A stretch of 64,000 bases of DNA, from assembly GCF_036017915.1 (NCBI RefSeq), contig NZ_CP107929.1, forward strand, positions 4,344,001 to 4,408,000, in the 5' to 3' direction. This stretch comes from Micromonospora sp. NBC_00421. GTDB taxonomy: Bacteria > Actinomycetota > Actinomycetes > Mycobacteriales > Micromonosporaceae. Both the position numbers and the translations under genes were made by a program. Numbering within the stretch: the stretch's first letter is position 1; each line of letters opens with the position of its first letter. A model generated the notes under the pieces. It saw nothing but the letters and a program-made list of their open reading frames with translations. It was not told where the DNA came from and made no database searches. Shown piece after piece: positions 57,586 through 64,000 of this stretch.

Positions 57586-57646
57586 GCTTCCGGTCTTCCT
57601 AGCAGGCTTCCGGATAGCGGCACCGGAAGCGAGGTTCGTCGGTCAC
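57586..57646 (-). promoter_or_regulatory. Possible leader frame and alternative stems upstream of hflX
   Basis: A 15-codon frame begins with GTG at 57646 and ends at TAG (57599-57601); it reads MTDEPRFRCRYPEAC and contains RFR and RCR, which fit the +x+ arrest pattern. On the minus strand the segment GCTTCCGG (57630-57623) can pair with CCGGAAGC at 57613-57606 or at 57593-57586. The first arm is in the Arg-Phe-Arg codons. There is no good ribosome binding site, so this is tentative. Confidence 0.35.
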
Positions 57647-57896
57647 ACACTTCGCCGCGGTCGACGCCGCGATGTGTGCGGGCGTCACCGGGTCGACGGG
57701 CGGTGTCCGGTCGCCACGGACGCGTGCGGGCCCGGCCGCGGTGGGCCCGGGATCGCCGCCGTCACCAAGTGTGTCACCGAGGCACCTGGGCAAGGCAGGC
57801 GTCGCCGGGCGATGGTGGGACCGGGGGCCGGGCCGGCCGTGGTCAGCACAGTCTGCCGTGGTCGGCATATCGTCCCACCCTCCGGAGAGGGGAGTG

Positions 57897-59105
57897 ATGG
57901 TGCCGACGCTCGACGTCCGAGAGGAGGCGACCGCGGGCAGGTCCGATCCGGACACCGTGTCCCGGGTCTGCGCCGCCCTACTGGCCTCGCTGCCCCGCGC
58001 CGACCAGCGCCGCAAGGGCGAGCGGTACGTCCGGGGCCTACTCACCGCCTCCGGCCGCAAGACCATGCGCAACCTGGCCGCCAGCACCGACGATCCGGCG
58101 GCGGCGCAGAGCATGCACCACTTCATCAGTTGCTCCACCTGGGACTGGGCGGCCGTCCGCGCCGCGCTCGCCGGCCACCTGGACCGGACGCTGTCGCCCC
58201 GGGCCTGGGTGGTGCGGTCGATGCTGGTGCCGAAGACCGGTCGGCACTCGATCGGCGTGGAACGCCGGTACGTGCCCGCGCTGGGCGAGACGGTGAACAG
58301 CCAGCAGAGCTACGGCCTCTGGCTGGCCTCGGAGACCGTCGCCGCGCCCGTAAACTGGCAGTTGTCCATCGGTAGGGGCTGGCTGCAGGACAACCCCGCC
58401 CACGCGAGCGTTCCGGCCGACGAGGACGGCACGACCAGCGACGGCGCGGCGGTGCAGGCGGTGCTGAAGGCCGCGACCTGGGGGATCGGCCCCCGCCCGG
58501 TGGTGATGGACGCCCGGCACTCGGCGCTGCCCCCACTGGTCGAGGCGTTGACCACGGCGGGTCTGCCCTTTCTGTTGCGGATCAACGGCGGCTGCACCCT
58601 GCTGGCCGCCGGATCCGGCCCGCGCGAGAGCCGGATGGCCGCCGCCTCCGCCGAGCAGCTGCTCAGCCTGACGCGCGCCCAACGCCGCCCGGTGGAGTGG
58701 ATCGACCCGGCCAGCCCCGGCGCCCGGCGCACCAGTCTGGTCGCACCGCTACGGGTGTACTGGCCGGGCCTGTCCGGTTCCCGCCCACCCGGTCCGTCCA
58801 CCCCGGCCCCGCCGGGGGCGGCACGTGCCGCCGCGCCCGGACTCCCCCTCACCCTGCTCGGCAAGTGGCAGACGTACGAGCGCGGCGTACGGCAGATGTG
58901 GCTGACCAACATGACGGATGCCGGGTACGGCCCACTGCTGCGGCTGAGCAAGCTCACCCGTCGGGTCGAGACCGACTTCTCCTACGTCAGCCTCGACGTC
59001 GGCATCCAGGACTTCGAGGGCCGGTCATATCAGGGCTGGCACCGGCACGTCACCCTGGCATCCGTGGCGCACGCCCTGCGGATGCTGGACGGCGGCGCCG
59101 GGTAG
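57897..59105 (+). CDS. IS701-type transposase relative lacking the first catalytic Asp
   Basis: This 402-residue protein aligns along its length with IS701-family DDE transposases: RRKGERYVRGLLTASGRKTM at the N-terminus, KTGRHSIGVERRYVPALGET, the second motif VVMDARHS (Asp205) and a C-terminal VETDF (Glu358) with FEGRSYQGWHRHVTLASVAH. The first catalytic segment, normally a DDTG before the FPK stretch, reads VVRSMLVPK here, so Asp is replaced by Arg-Ser. No flanking inverted repeats are seen. It is therefore likely immobile and perhaps recruited as a regulator; relatives do occur in other antibiotic clusters. The start is the ATG at 57897 with GGAGAGGGG upstream. Confidence 0.88.
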   Translation: MVPTLDVREEATAGRSDPDTVSRVCAALLASLPRADQRRKGERYVRGLLTASGRKTMRNLAASTDDPAAAQSMHHFISCSTWDWAAVRAALAGHLDRTLSPRAWVVRSMLVPKTGRHSIGVERRYVPALGETVNSQQSYGLWLASETVAAPVNWQLSIGRGWLQDNPAHASVPADEDGTTSDGAAVQAVLKAATWGIGPRPVVMDARHSALPPLVEALTTAGLPFLLRINGGCTLLAAGSGPRESRMAAASAEQLLSLTRAQRRPVEWIDPASPGARRTSLVAPLRVYWPGLSGSRPPGPSTPAPPGAARAAAPGLPLTLLGKWQTYERGVRQMWLTNMTDAGYGPLLRLSKLTRRVETDFSYVSLDVGIQDFEGRSYQGWHRHVTLASVAHALRMLDGGAG

Positions 59106-61056
59106 GACGTACCGGCTGGTCCGGCTCCTGCGCCGGGCCGGGGCCCGGGTGGCCCCGGTCCTGGCGGAGCAGGCCACGGATCCGGTGCAGGCGCAGGGCG
59201 AGCTGCGTGTCCAGGGCCCGGTCCGGTTGCTGCCAGTCCCGGCCGAGCAACTGGGAGATGCGGTCCAGCCTGCGGGAGACGGTGTTCGGATGCAGATGCA
59301 GCACCTCGGCCGCCCGGATGCGGCTGCCCGCCGAGTCGAAGTAGGTCTGCAGGGTCTCCCTGAGGTTCGTGAGCCGACGCTCGTCGTAGTTCAGTACCGG
59401 TCCGATGACCCGGTCGACGAAACCGGTGACGTCGTGGCCGCCGGCGACCAGCAGCCCGAGGAAGCCCAGATCCCGCGAGCAGGCCGCCCGGCCCTTCGCG
59501 TCCAACGCGTACAGGGCGTCGACGCACCGGGCCGCCTCCTGGTAGGTGCGGCTGACCGAGTCGGCGGTGTGCACCGGTCCGGCACCCCCGGCAGTGACCG
59601 GCAGGCCGAGAAGCCCACCCAGTTCCCGCGAGACGTCCCGGGCCCGGGTTCCCGGGTCGTCACCGGGCAGCAACAGCACCGCGTGGCCGTCCCGGATGAC
59701 CTTCATGCCGTTCAGGCCGTGGGCGACGGCGACCGCCCGTTCGAACACCCGGGGCGAGGTCGTGCCCTCGGGACGGGCGACCACCACGACGTAGGGGCGG
59801 TCGAACTCGACGGACGTGCGGCGGCGGCGCTTCCCGCTGCGGTCCAGGTCCGGTCGCGGGCCGAGCAGGTCCTCCAGGAGCCTGTCGCCCGGCTGGCCGT
59901 GAACCCCGCCGTTCCTGGTCATCAGCAGCGCCACGGTCTGGGCGACCGCCGGTAGGGCCGCCGCCGGCTCGTCGTCGGACGTCTCGTCGGCGTGGAACAG
60001 CACACAGCCGAGGTCACCGGCGCGGGTCGCCAGGGGCACCACCCAGGAGCCGGTGGTCAGCCGACCGGGTCGGCCGGTGGCGTGGGCCTTCAGCCGCACC
60101 CGGGCCAGTTCCCGCTCGTTCGGGGCAGGGACGTCGCCGGCCGCCGCCAGCACGCCGTTGGCCCGGTCGCGGACGTGCAGGGCGCCGCCCAGTCGTCGCA
60201 CGGCGCTGCCCACCAGGTCGTCGAGCTCGCCACCGTCGAGGATGAGCTGGACGAGTTCGGGATGGAGGCTGTCGGCGGTGCGGACCGCGTTCAGCTCGGC
60301 TCGGGCCCTGGCAGCCTCCTGCTGGGCCTGCTTGAGTTCGGCCCAGGTGTCGTCGAACAGCCTGATCCGCTCCACGGCCGTCGCCGCCAGATCGGCGAGC
60401 AGACGCAGCGACGCGACCTCGTCGGGGGCGAAGTGGCGGATCTGCCGGTGGCCGACGTGCAGGTTGCCGAGGTGCCGACCCTCGACGCTCAGGACCACCG
60501 ACAGCACCGCGTGCAGCCCCTCCGCGCGGACCAGACCGTCGGCGGCCGGGTGTCGTTGGAGGCGCTCGTCGGTGAGGTGGTCCGCCGTCCAGGCGAGTGG
60601 CTCGTACGCCGCGGCGGGCACGACCAGCCCGTCGCGCCAGGGCAGCCGGTAGCCGCTGGTCAGCGCGGTGGCCGCCCCGACGGCCGAGGCGACGTAGGAT
60701 TCGCCGGCCACGTCGTCGGCCAGACTGACGAACGCCACGTCCCCGGCGAGCAGCAACTGGGTCCGCCGCACGACCAGTTGCAGCCCGGCCTCCAGGTTCG
60801 TGGCCCCGGCGAGGTCACGGGCGGTGTCGACGAGGGCGGCCAGCTCCGCCTGCCGCTGACACCGCCTCCCGACGACCTCTCGCAGCTCCAACGCCAGCCG
60901 CTTGGCGATCATGACCCGGTCGAGCGTGGCCTGGTCCACGCCGTCCCGGTGCGCCTGGTGCACCAGTTCCTCGTACTGCGGCAGGGGTGCCTCCCTGGCC
61001 AGGAGTTCGAAGAATCGGAGTTCGTGGTCCCGCAGGGAAATGCTGGTGCCAGTCAT
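59050..61056 (-). CDS. PucR-type transcriptional regulator with GAF domain
   Basis: This 668-residue regulator has an N-terminal helical part (LRDHELRFFELLAREAPLPQ), a GAF domain (about residues 65-215, LLLAGDVAFVSLADDVAG) and a C-terminal PucR/CdaR helix-turn-helix (about 575-640, ETLQTYFDSAGSRIRAAEVL, HLHPNTVSRRLDRI). Such proteins respond to small molecules and often regulate neighbouring genes. In this place it is a candidate pathway-specific regulator. The ATG at 61056 is chosen over an in-frame start at 61077. Its 3' end overlaps the convergent IS701-type gene by 56 bp. Confidence 0.9.
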   Translation of the reverse strand: MTGTSISLRDHELRFFELLAREAPLPQYEELVHQAHRDGVDQATLDRVMIAKRLALELREVVGRRCQRQAELAALVDTARDLAGATNLEAGLQLVVRRTQLLLAGDVAFVSLADDVAGESYVASAVGAATALTSGYRLPWRDGLVVPAAAYEPLAWTADHLTDERLQRHPAADGLVRAEGLHAVLSVVLSVEGRHLGNLHVGHRQIRHFAPDEVASLRLLADLAATAVERIRLFDDTWAELKQAQQEAARARAELNAVRTADSLHPELVQLILDGGELDDLVGSAVRRLGGALHVRDRANGVLAAAGDVPAPNERELARVRLKAHATGRPGRLTTGSWVVPLATRAGDLGCVLFHADETSDDEPAAALPAVAQTVALLMTRNGGVHGQPGDRLLEDLLGPRPDLDRSGKRRRRTSVEFDRPYVVVVARPEGTTSPRVFERAVAVAHGLNGMKVIRDGHAVLLLPGDDPGTRARDVSRELGGLLGLPVTAGGAGPVHTADSVSRTYQEAARCVDALYALDAKGRAACSRDLGFLGLLVAGGHDVTGFVDRVIGPVLNYDERRLTNLRETLQTYFDSAGSRIRAAEVLHLHPNTVSRRLDRISQLLGRDWQQPDRALDTQLALRLHRIRGLLRQDRGHPGPGPAQEPDQPVRPTRRRRPASAGRAPRMPG

Positions 61057-61127
61057 GCGTCCAACCACCTCGCACACAACGAATAGCTGATTAGGGGGGC
61101 TCGATGGCAGTACAAGACCATCGATAT

Positions 61128-61140
61128 GGTTACAGTAACC
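61128..61140. promoter_or_regulatory. Operator candidate upstream of the PucR gene
   Basis: GGTTAC-A-GTAACC is a perfect 13-bp palindrome, 72 bp upstream of the regulator start and in an AT-richer gap between the PucR gene and ccr. It may be a self-binding site or act on both flanking genes. Confidence 0.45.
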
Positions 61141-61239
61141 GGTAAACCCTGCAACTACTCGGAGTGATATTCGCTTCGCCCGGTAGGTATCCGGTTCGCC
61201 CCTGGCCGGTCGCCGGGCCGAGACGTCACGGGCAGCTCG

Positions 61240-62598
61240 TCAGGCCGGTGTCCGGAAGCGGTTGATCGCGGCGAGATGACGTTCCCGCAGTTCCGGGTTC
61301 CGGACCCCGAGCCCCTCGCGGGGCGCGAGCGCGAGCACGCCGACCTTCCCCTGGTGCAGGTTGTGCTGGACGTCGTAGACCGCCTGGCCGACCTCGTCGA
61401 GGGGGTAGCAGCGGGACAGCGTCGGGTGGATCTTGCCTTTGATCACCAGCCGGTTGGCCTCCCACGCCTCCCGGTAATTGGCGAAGTGCGTGCCGACGAT
61501 GCGCTTCAGGGACATCCACAGGTAGCGGTTGTCGTAGACGTGCTCGAAGCCGCTCGTCGAGGCGCAGGTGACCACGGTGCCGCCCTTGCGGGTGACGTAG
61601 ACCGAGGCCCCGAACGTATCCCTGCCGGGGTGCTCGAAGACGATGTCCACGTCCTCGCCACCGGTCAGCTCCCGGATGCGTCGGCCGAACCGCTTCCACT
61701 CCCGGGGGTTCTGGGTCCGCTCGTCGGACCAGAAACGGTAGTCCTCTGCGGCCCGGTCGATGACGGCCTCGGCACCCATCTGACGGCAGACCTCGGCCTT
61801 TCCCGGGCTGGAGACCACGCAGACGGGATTGGCTCCGCCAGCCAGCACGAGCTGGGTGGCGAACGCGCCGAGGCCGCCGCTGGCCCCCCAGACGAGGACG
61901 TTGTCGCCCTGCTTCATCCGGGCTCCGTTGCCGGAGACCAGCTGACGGTAGGCGGTGGAGTTGACAAGTCCCGGCGCGGCGGCCTCCTCCCAGGTCAGGT
62001 GGTCGGGCTTGGGCATCAGCTGGTTCGCCTTGACCAACGCGATCTCGGCGAGGCCGCCGAAGTTGGTCTCGAAGCCCCAGATCCGCTGCTCCGGGTCGAG
62101 CATGGTGTCGCCGTGGCCATCGGCGGACTCCAGCTCGACCGAGAGGCAGTGCGCCACGACCTCGTCACCCGGCCGCCAGCGGTTGACACCGGGTCCGACC
62201 CGCAGCACCACGCCGGCCAGGTCCGAACCGAGGATGTGGTACGGCAGGTCGTGCCGCCGGGTCAGCTCGGAGAGCCGACCGTAGCGCTCCAGGAACCCGA
62301 AGGTGGGCAACGGCTCGAACAGCGCCGACCAGACCGTGTTGTAGTTGACCGAACTGGCCAGGACCGCGACGAGGGCCTCCCCGGGGCCCAGCTCGGGGAC
62401 CGGCACCTCCTCGGTGTGCAACGACTTGCGCGGGTCCTTCTCCCGGCGGGGAAGGCCCACGAACATCTCCGTCTCGTCCTTGTGCACCGTCACGGCCCGG
62501 AAGGAGGCGGGCAGCGGCAGGGCCGCCACCTCCCGCGCGCCGGACTCCTGGGCGAGGATCACGTCGAGTACGTGGTTCAGCTCGGGCGTGTCTGGCAT
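61240..62598 (-). CDS. ccr: Crotonyl-CoA carboxylase/reductase
   Basis: Ccr reductively carboxylates crotonyl-CoA with NADPH and CO2 to ethylmalonyl-CoA, an extender unit for polyketides. The 452-residue MDR-family protein is of usual length. It has the NADPH loop VWGASGGLGAFATQ (about 237-250), ASSVNYNTVW (81-90) and RIWGFETNFGGLAEIALV, which carry the residues known to hold CO2 in characterised Ccr (Asn and the Phe-Glu pair). Its presence next to desosamine genes indicates that the polyketide carries an ethyl branch. It is transcribed with the downstream PucR gene's strand and behind the methyltransferase gene. Confidence 0.96.
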   Translation of the reverse strand: MPDTPELNHVLDVILAQESGAREVAALPLPASFRAVTVHKDETEMFVGLPRREKDPRKSLHTEEVPVPELGPGEALVAVLASSVNYNTVWSALFEPLPTFGFLERYGRLSELTRRHDLPYHILGSDLAGVVLRVGPGVNRWRPGDEVVAHCLSVELESADGHGDTMLDPEQRIWGFETNFGGLAEIALVKANQLMPKPDHLTWEEAAAPGLVNSTAYRQLVSGNGARMKQGDNVLVWGASGGLGAFATQLVLAGGANPVCVVSSPGKAEVCRQMGAEAVIDRAAEDYRFWSDERTQNPREWKRFGRRIRELTGGEDVDIVFEHPGRDTFGASVYVTRKGGTVVTCASTSGFEHVYDNRYLWMSLKRIVGTHFANYREAWEANRLVIKGKIHPTLSRCYPLDEVGQAVYDVQHNLHQGKVGVLALAPREGLGVRNPELRERHLAAINRFRTPA

Positions 62599-62652
62599 CT
62601 GTTCCTCCAGCGGGTCGGTGGTGCGGGTCAGGGGCGCACCGGGAACGGGTCG

Positions 62653-63375
62653 TCAGGGGTGGACGCCGACGAACAGGCCACGGCCGGACGGGCCGGGCGT
62701 CAGGTACTCCGTCGTGAAACCCGCCCGGGCGAAGGCACGTTCGTAGTCGGACCGTTCGAAAAGGGTGATCAGGTGGCTCTCGTCGAAGTGCCGGACTCCC
62801 CCGCCGGGGCTGGCCACGAGGTAGTGCACGGTGATCCGGGTCGCGCCGCCCTCGCGTACCGAGTGGGAGACCCGGGAGATGGTGCGGCCGTCGACCTCCA
62901 CCAGGCTCGCGCCCACGTACCCGGGGGTGAAGGTCTCCGGGAACCACCACGGCTCGACGATCGCCACCCCTCCGGGGGACAGGTGCGCGGCGAACCGGGC
63001 CAGGGTCGCGTCCAGCTCGGTCGTGGTGGCCAGGTGCCCCACCGAGCTGAACATGCAGGTGATGACGTCGTAGCGGTGCCCCAGGTCGAACGTCCGCATG
63101 TCGCCGAGGTGCAGGGCCGCCCCGGGGTTCCGCTGCTGGGCGATGCTCAGCATGTCCGGGGCCAGCTCGATGCCGCCCACGTCGTCGAAGAGGCCGGCCA
63201 GGTGCCGTAGGTGCAGCCCCGTGCCGCACGCCACGTCCAGCAGCGTCCGGGCGTGCGGCCGGCGGGACCGGGCCAACGCCTCCAGCTCCGCCGCCTCCGC
63301 CGCGTAGTCCTTGCCCTTGCCCTGGTAGATCAGGTCGTAGACCTCGGCGATGGCGTCCGCGTACATCATGGACAT
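62653..63375 (-). CDS. desVI: DesVI-like sugar N,N-dimethyltransferase
   Basis: DesVI dimethylates the 3-amino group of the TDP-sugar, the last step to TDP-desosamine. The 240-residue SAM enzyme has LIYQGKGKDYAAEAAELEAL, motif I LLDVACGTGLHL, the VITCMFSSVGH stretch, VEPWWFPETF and LITLFERSDYERAFARAGF, ending GPSGRGLFVGVHP, all as in DesVI and EryCVI. The ATG at 63375 overlaps the stop of the glycosyltransferase gene as TGATG. Confidence 0.95.
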   Translation of the reverse strand: MSMMYADAIAEVYDLIYQGKGKDYAAEAAELEALARSRRPHARTLLDVACGTGLHLRHLAGLFDDVGGIELAPDMLSIAQQRNPGAALHLGDMRTFDLGHRYDVITCMFSSVGHLATTTELDATLARFAAHLSPGGVAIVEPWWFPETFTPGYVGASLVEVDGRTISRVSHSVREGGATRITVHYLVASPGGGVRHFDESHLITLFERSDYERAFARAGFTTEYLTPGPSGRGLFVGVHP

Positions 63376-64000
63376 CAGTCCTTTCGGGGGTGGTCGGTGG
63401 CGGCGCCGGCCGACCGGCCGGACCGGTCGTCGGCGACGAGGCGTTCCAGGATGCGGACGACCTCGGCCGGCGAAGGCTCGGCGCGCAGCTCGTCGCGCTG
63501 GCGGCGGGCCGCGGCGGCGATCGACGGGTCGTCGAGGATGCGGGCGACCGCCGCCCGCAGGGTCGGGGCGTCGAGCTGCTCCGGCGGGATCGAGATCCCC
63601 GCGCCGAGCCGCTCGGCCTGCTGTGCCTTGAGCGGGGCGTCCCAGAGCGACGCGATCATGATCTGCGGTACGCCGTAGAGCATGGCCGTCGACCAGGTGC
63701 CCGCCCCGCCGTGGTGGATGATCGCGACACAGGTCGGCAGCAGCACGTCCAGCGGCACGAAATCACACACCCGGACGTTGTCCGGCAGGTCGCCCAGGTC
63801 CTCGCGCTGGGCGTCGCTGAGCGTCGCGACGACCTCGACGTCCAGGTCACCGAGGGCACCGAGCAGTTCCTGGAAGGAGACCACGTCCCTGCCGTACGTC
63901 TCCCGGGCCGACACGCCGAGGGTCAGGCAGACCCGCGGCCGGTCGGCCTTGGCCACCCACTCCGGCACCACGGACGGGCTGTTGTACGGCGTGTACCGCA
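63375..64000 (-). CDS. desVII: DesVII-like macrolide glycosyltransferase, 5' end beyond the right edge
   Basis: This is the C-terminal half (208 residues) of a GT-B glycosyltransferase that attaches desosamine to the macrolactone. The visible part starts RYTPYNSPSVVPEW, and has the nucleotide-sugar site VPLDVLLPTCVAIIHHGGAG, with PQIMIASLWDAPLKAQQAER behind it. This matches DesVII and EryCIII. Those enzymes need a P450-like activator (DesVIII/EryCII), normally encoded just upstream, so one is expected beyond the window. Confidence 0.94.
   Translation of the reverse strand, partial: RYTPYNSPSVVPEWVAKADRPRVCLTLGVSARETYGRDVVSFQELLGALGDLDVEVVATLSDAQREDLGDLPDNVRVCDFVPLDVLLPTCVAIIHHGGAGTWSTAMLYGVPQIMIASLWDAPLKAQQAERLGAGISIPPEQLDAPTLRAAVARILDDPSIAAAARRQRDELRAEPSPAEVVRILERLVADDRSGRSAGAATDHPRKD

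Noticed and set aside
57897..59105. An active insertion sequence bounding the macrolide cluster
   Set aside because: The first catalytic Asp is missing and no terminal inverted or target-site repeats were seen.

Overview
The window is very GC-rich actinobacterial chromosome. Long open frames run antisense to real genes, many starts are GTG, and there are several signs of leaderless transcription. Gene content and order (cysteine desulfurase, mnmA, a short methionine synthase, ligA, then gatC and gatA on one strand), GATC-centred palindromic repeats and a desosamine-type macrolide locus all suggest a Micromonospora-like genus. That assignment is inference from gene content. No tRNA, rRNA or CRISPR array was seen.

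Positions 1-13,840 hold a housekeeping block read right to left: cysteine desulfurase, mnmA, methionine synthase, a VOC protein, ADP-ribosylglycohydrolase, ligA, a GGDEF-EAL protein, gatC, gatA, and an AAA ATPase cut by the left edge. A membrane-anchored PemK/MazF-like gene on the plus strand interrupts it. Positions 14,000-17,300 hold a surface module: an ECF sigma factor with zinc anti-sigma factor, divergent from a DUF4397 protein and a sortase. Positions 17,300-40,200 are mixed core metabolism and envelope genes: etfBA, acetyltransferases, DUF202 and PLDc_N membrane proteins, three ABC systems, a ThDP enzyme, enoyl-CoA hydratase, tandem DUF6232 genes, ribokinase, a ROK regulator divergent from a GH3 hydrolase, a STAS protein, a Clp-N/helix-turn-helix protein and a DUF72 protein.

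Positions 40,700-51,100 are an island of secreted polysaccharide-active proteins: GH11 xylanase with CBM2, GH59-type galactosidase, CE1-type esterase and a parallel beta-helix protein (each of the last three with a ricin/CBM13 domain), and a seven-bladed RCC1-repeat protein. Several have their own palindromic operator candidates.

From about 52,200 to the right edge lies one flank of a macrolide biosynthetic gene cluster. It has an Erm 23S rRNA methyltransferase, DesII-, DesI-, DesVI- and DesVII-like desosamine genes, a crotonyl-CoA carboxylase/reductase (ethylmalonyl-CoA supply), a PucR/GAF regulator, an IS701-type transposase relative that lacks its first catalytic aspartates, and an HflX GTPase. 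Ethylmalonyl supply plus desosamine suggests a 16-membered, rosamicin-like product, but the polyketide synthase is outside the window.

The most interesting signals are regulatory. Upstream of erm is a 12-codon leader peptide carrying MRLR, the arrest motif known from ErmDL, beginning about seven bases after a TATAGT box. The erm ribosome binding site lies in a six-base-pair hairpin whose 5' arm is repeated inside the MRLR codons. Upstream of hflX is a 15-codon frame containing RFR and RCR, overlapping a stem with two alternative partners. Together they suggest a two-tier, drug-inducible self-resistance system (rRNA methylation plus ribosome splitting). Elsewhere, three loci carry a composite repeat (C-rich tract, GATC palindrome, GGGGGT tract) at gene 3' ends, and the Clp-N gene has two identical palindromes placed exactly over the -35 and -10 of a leaderless promoter.
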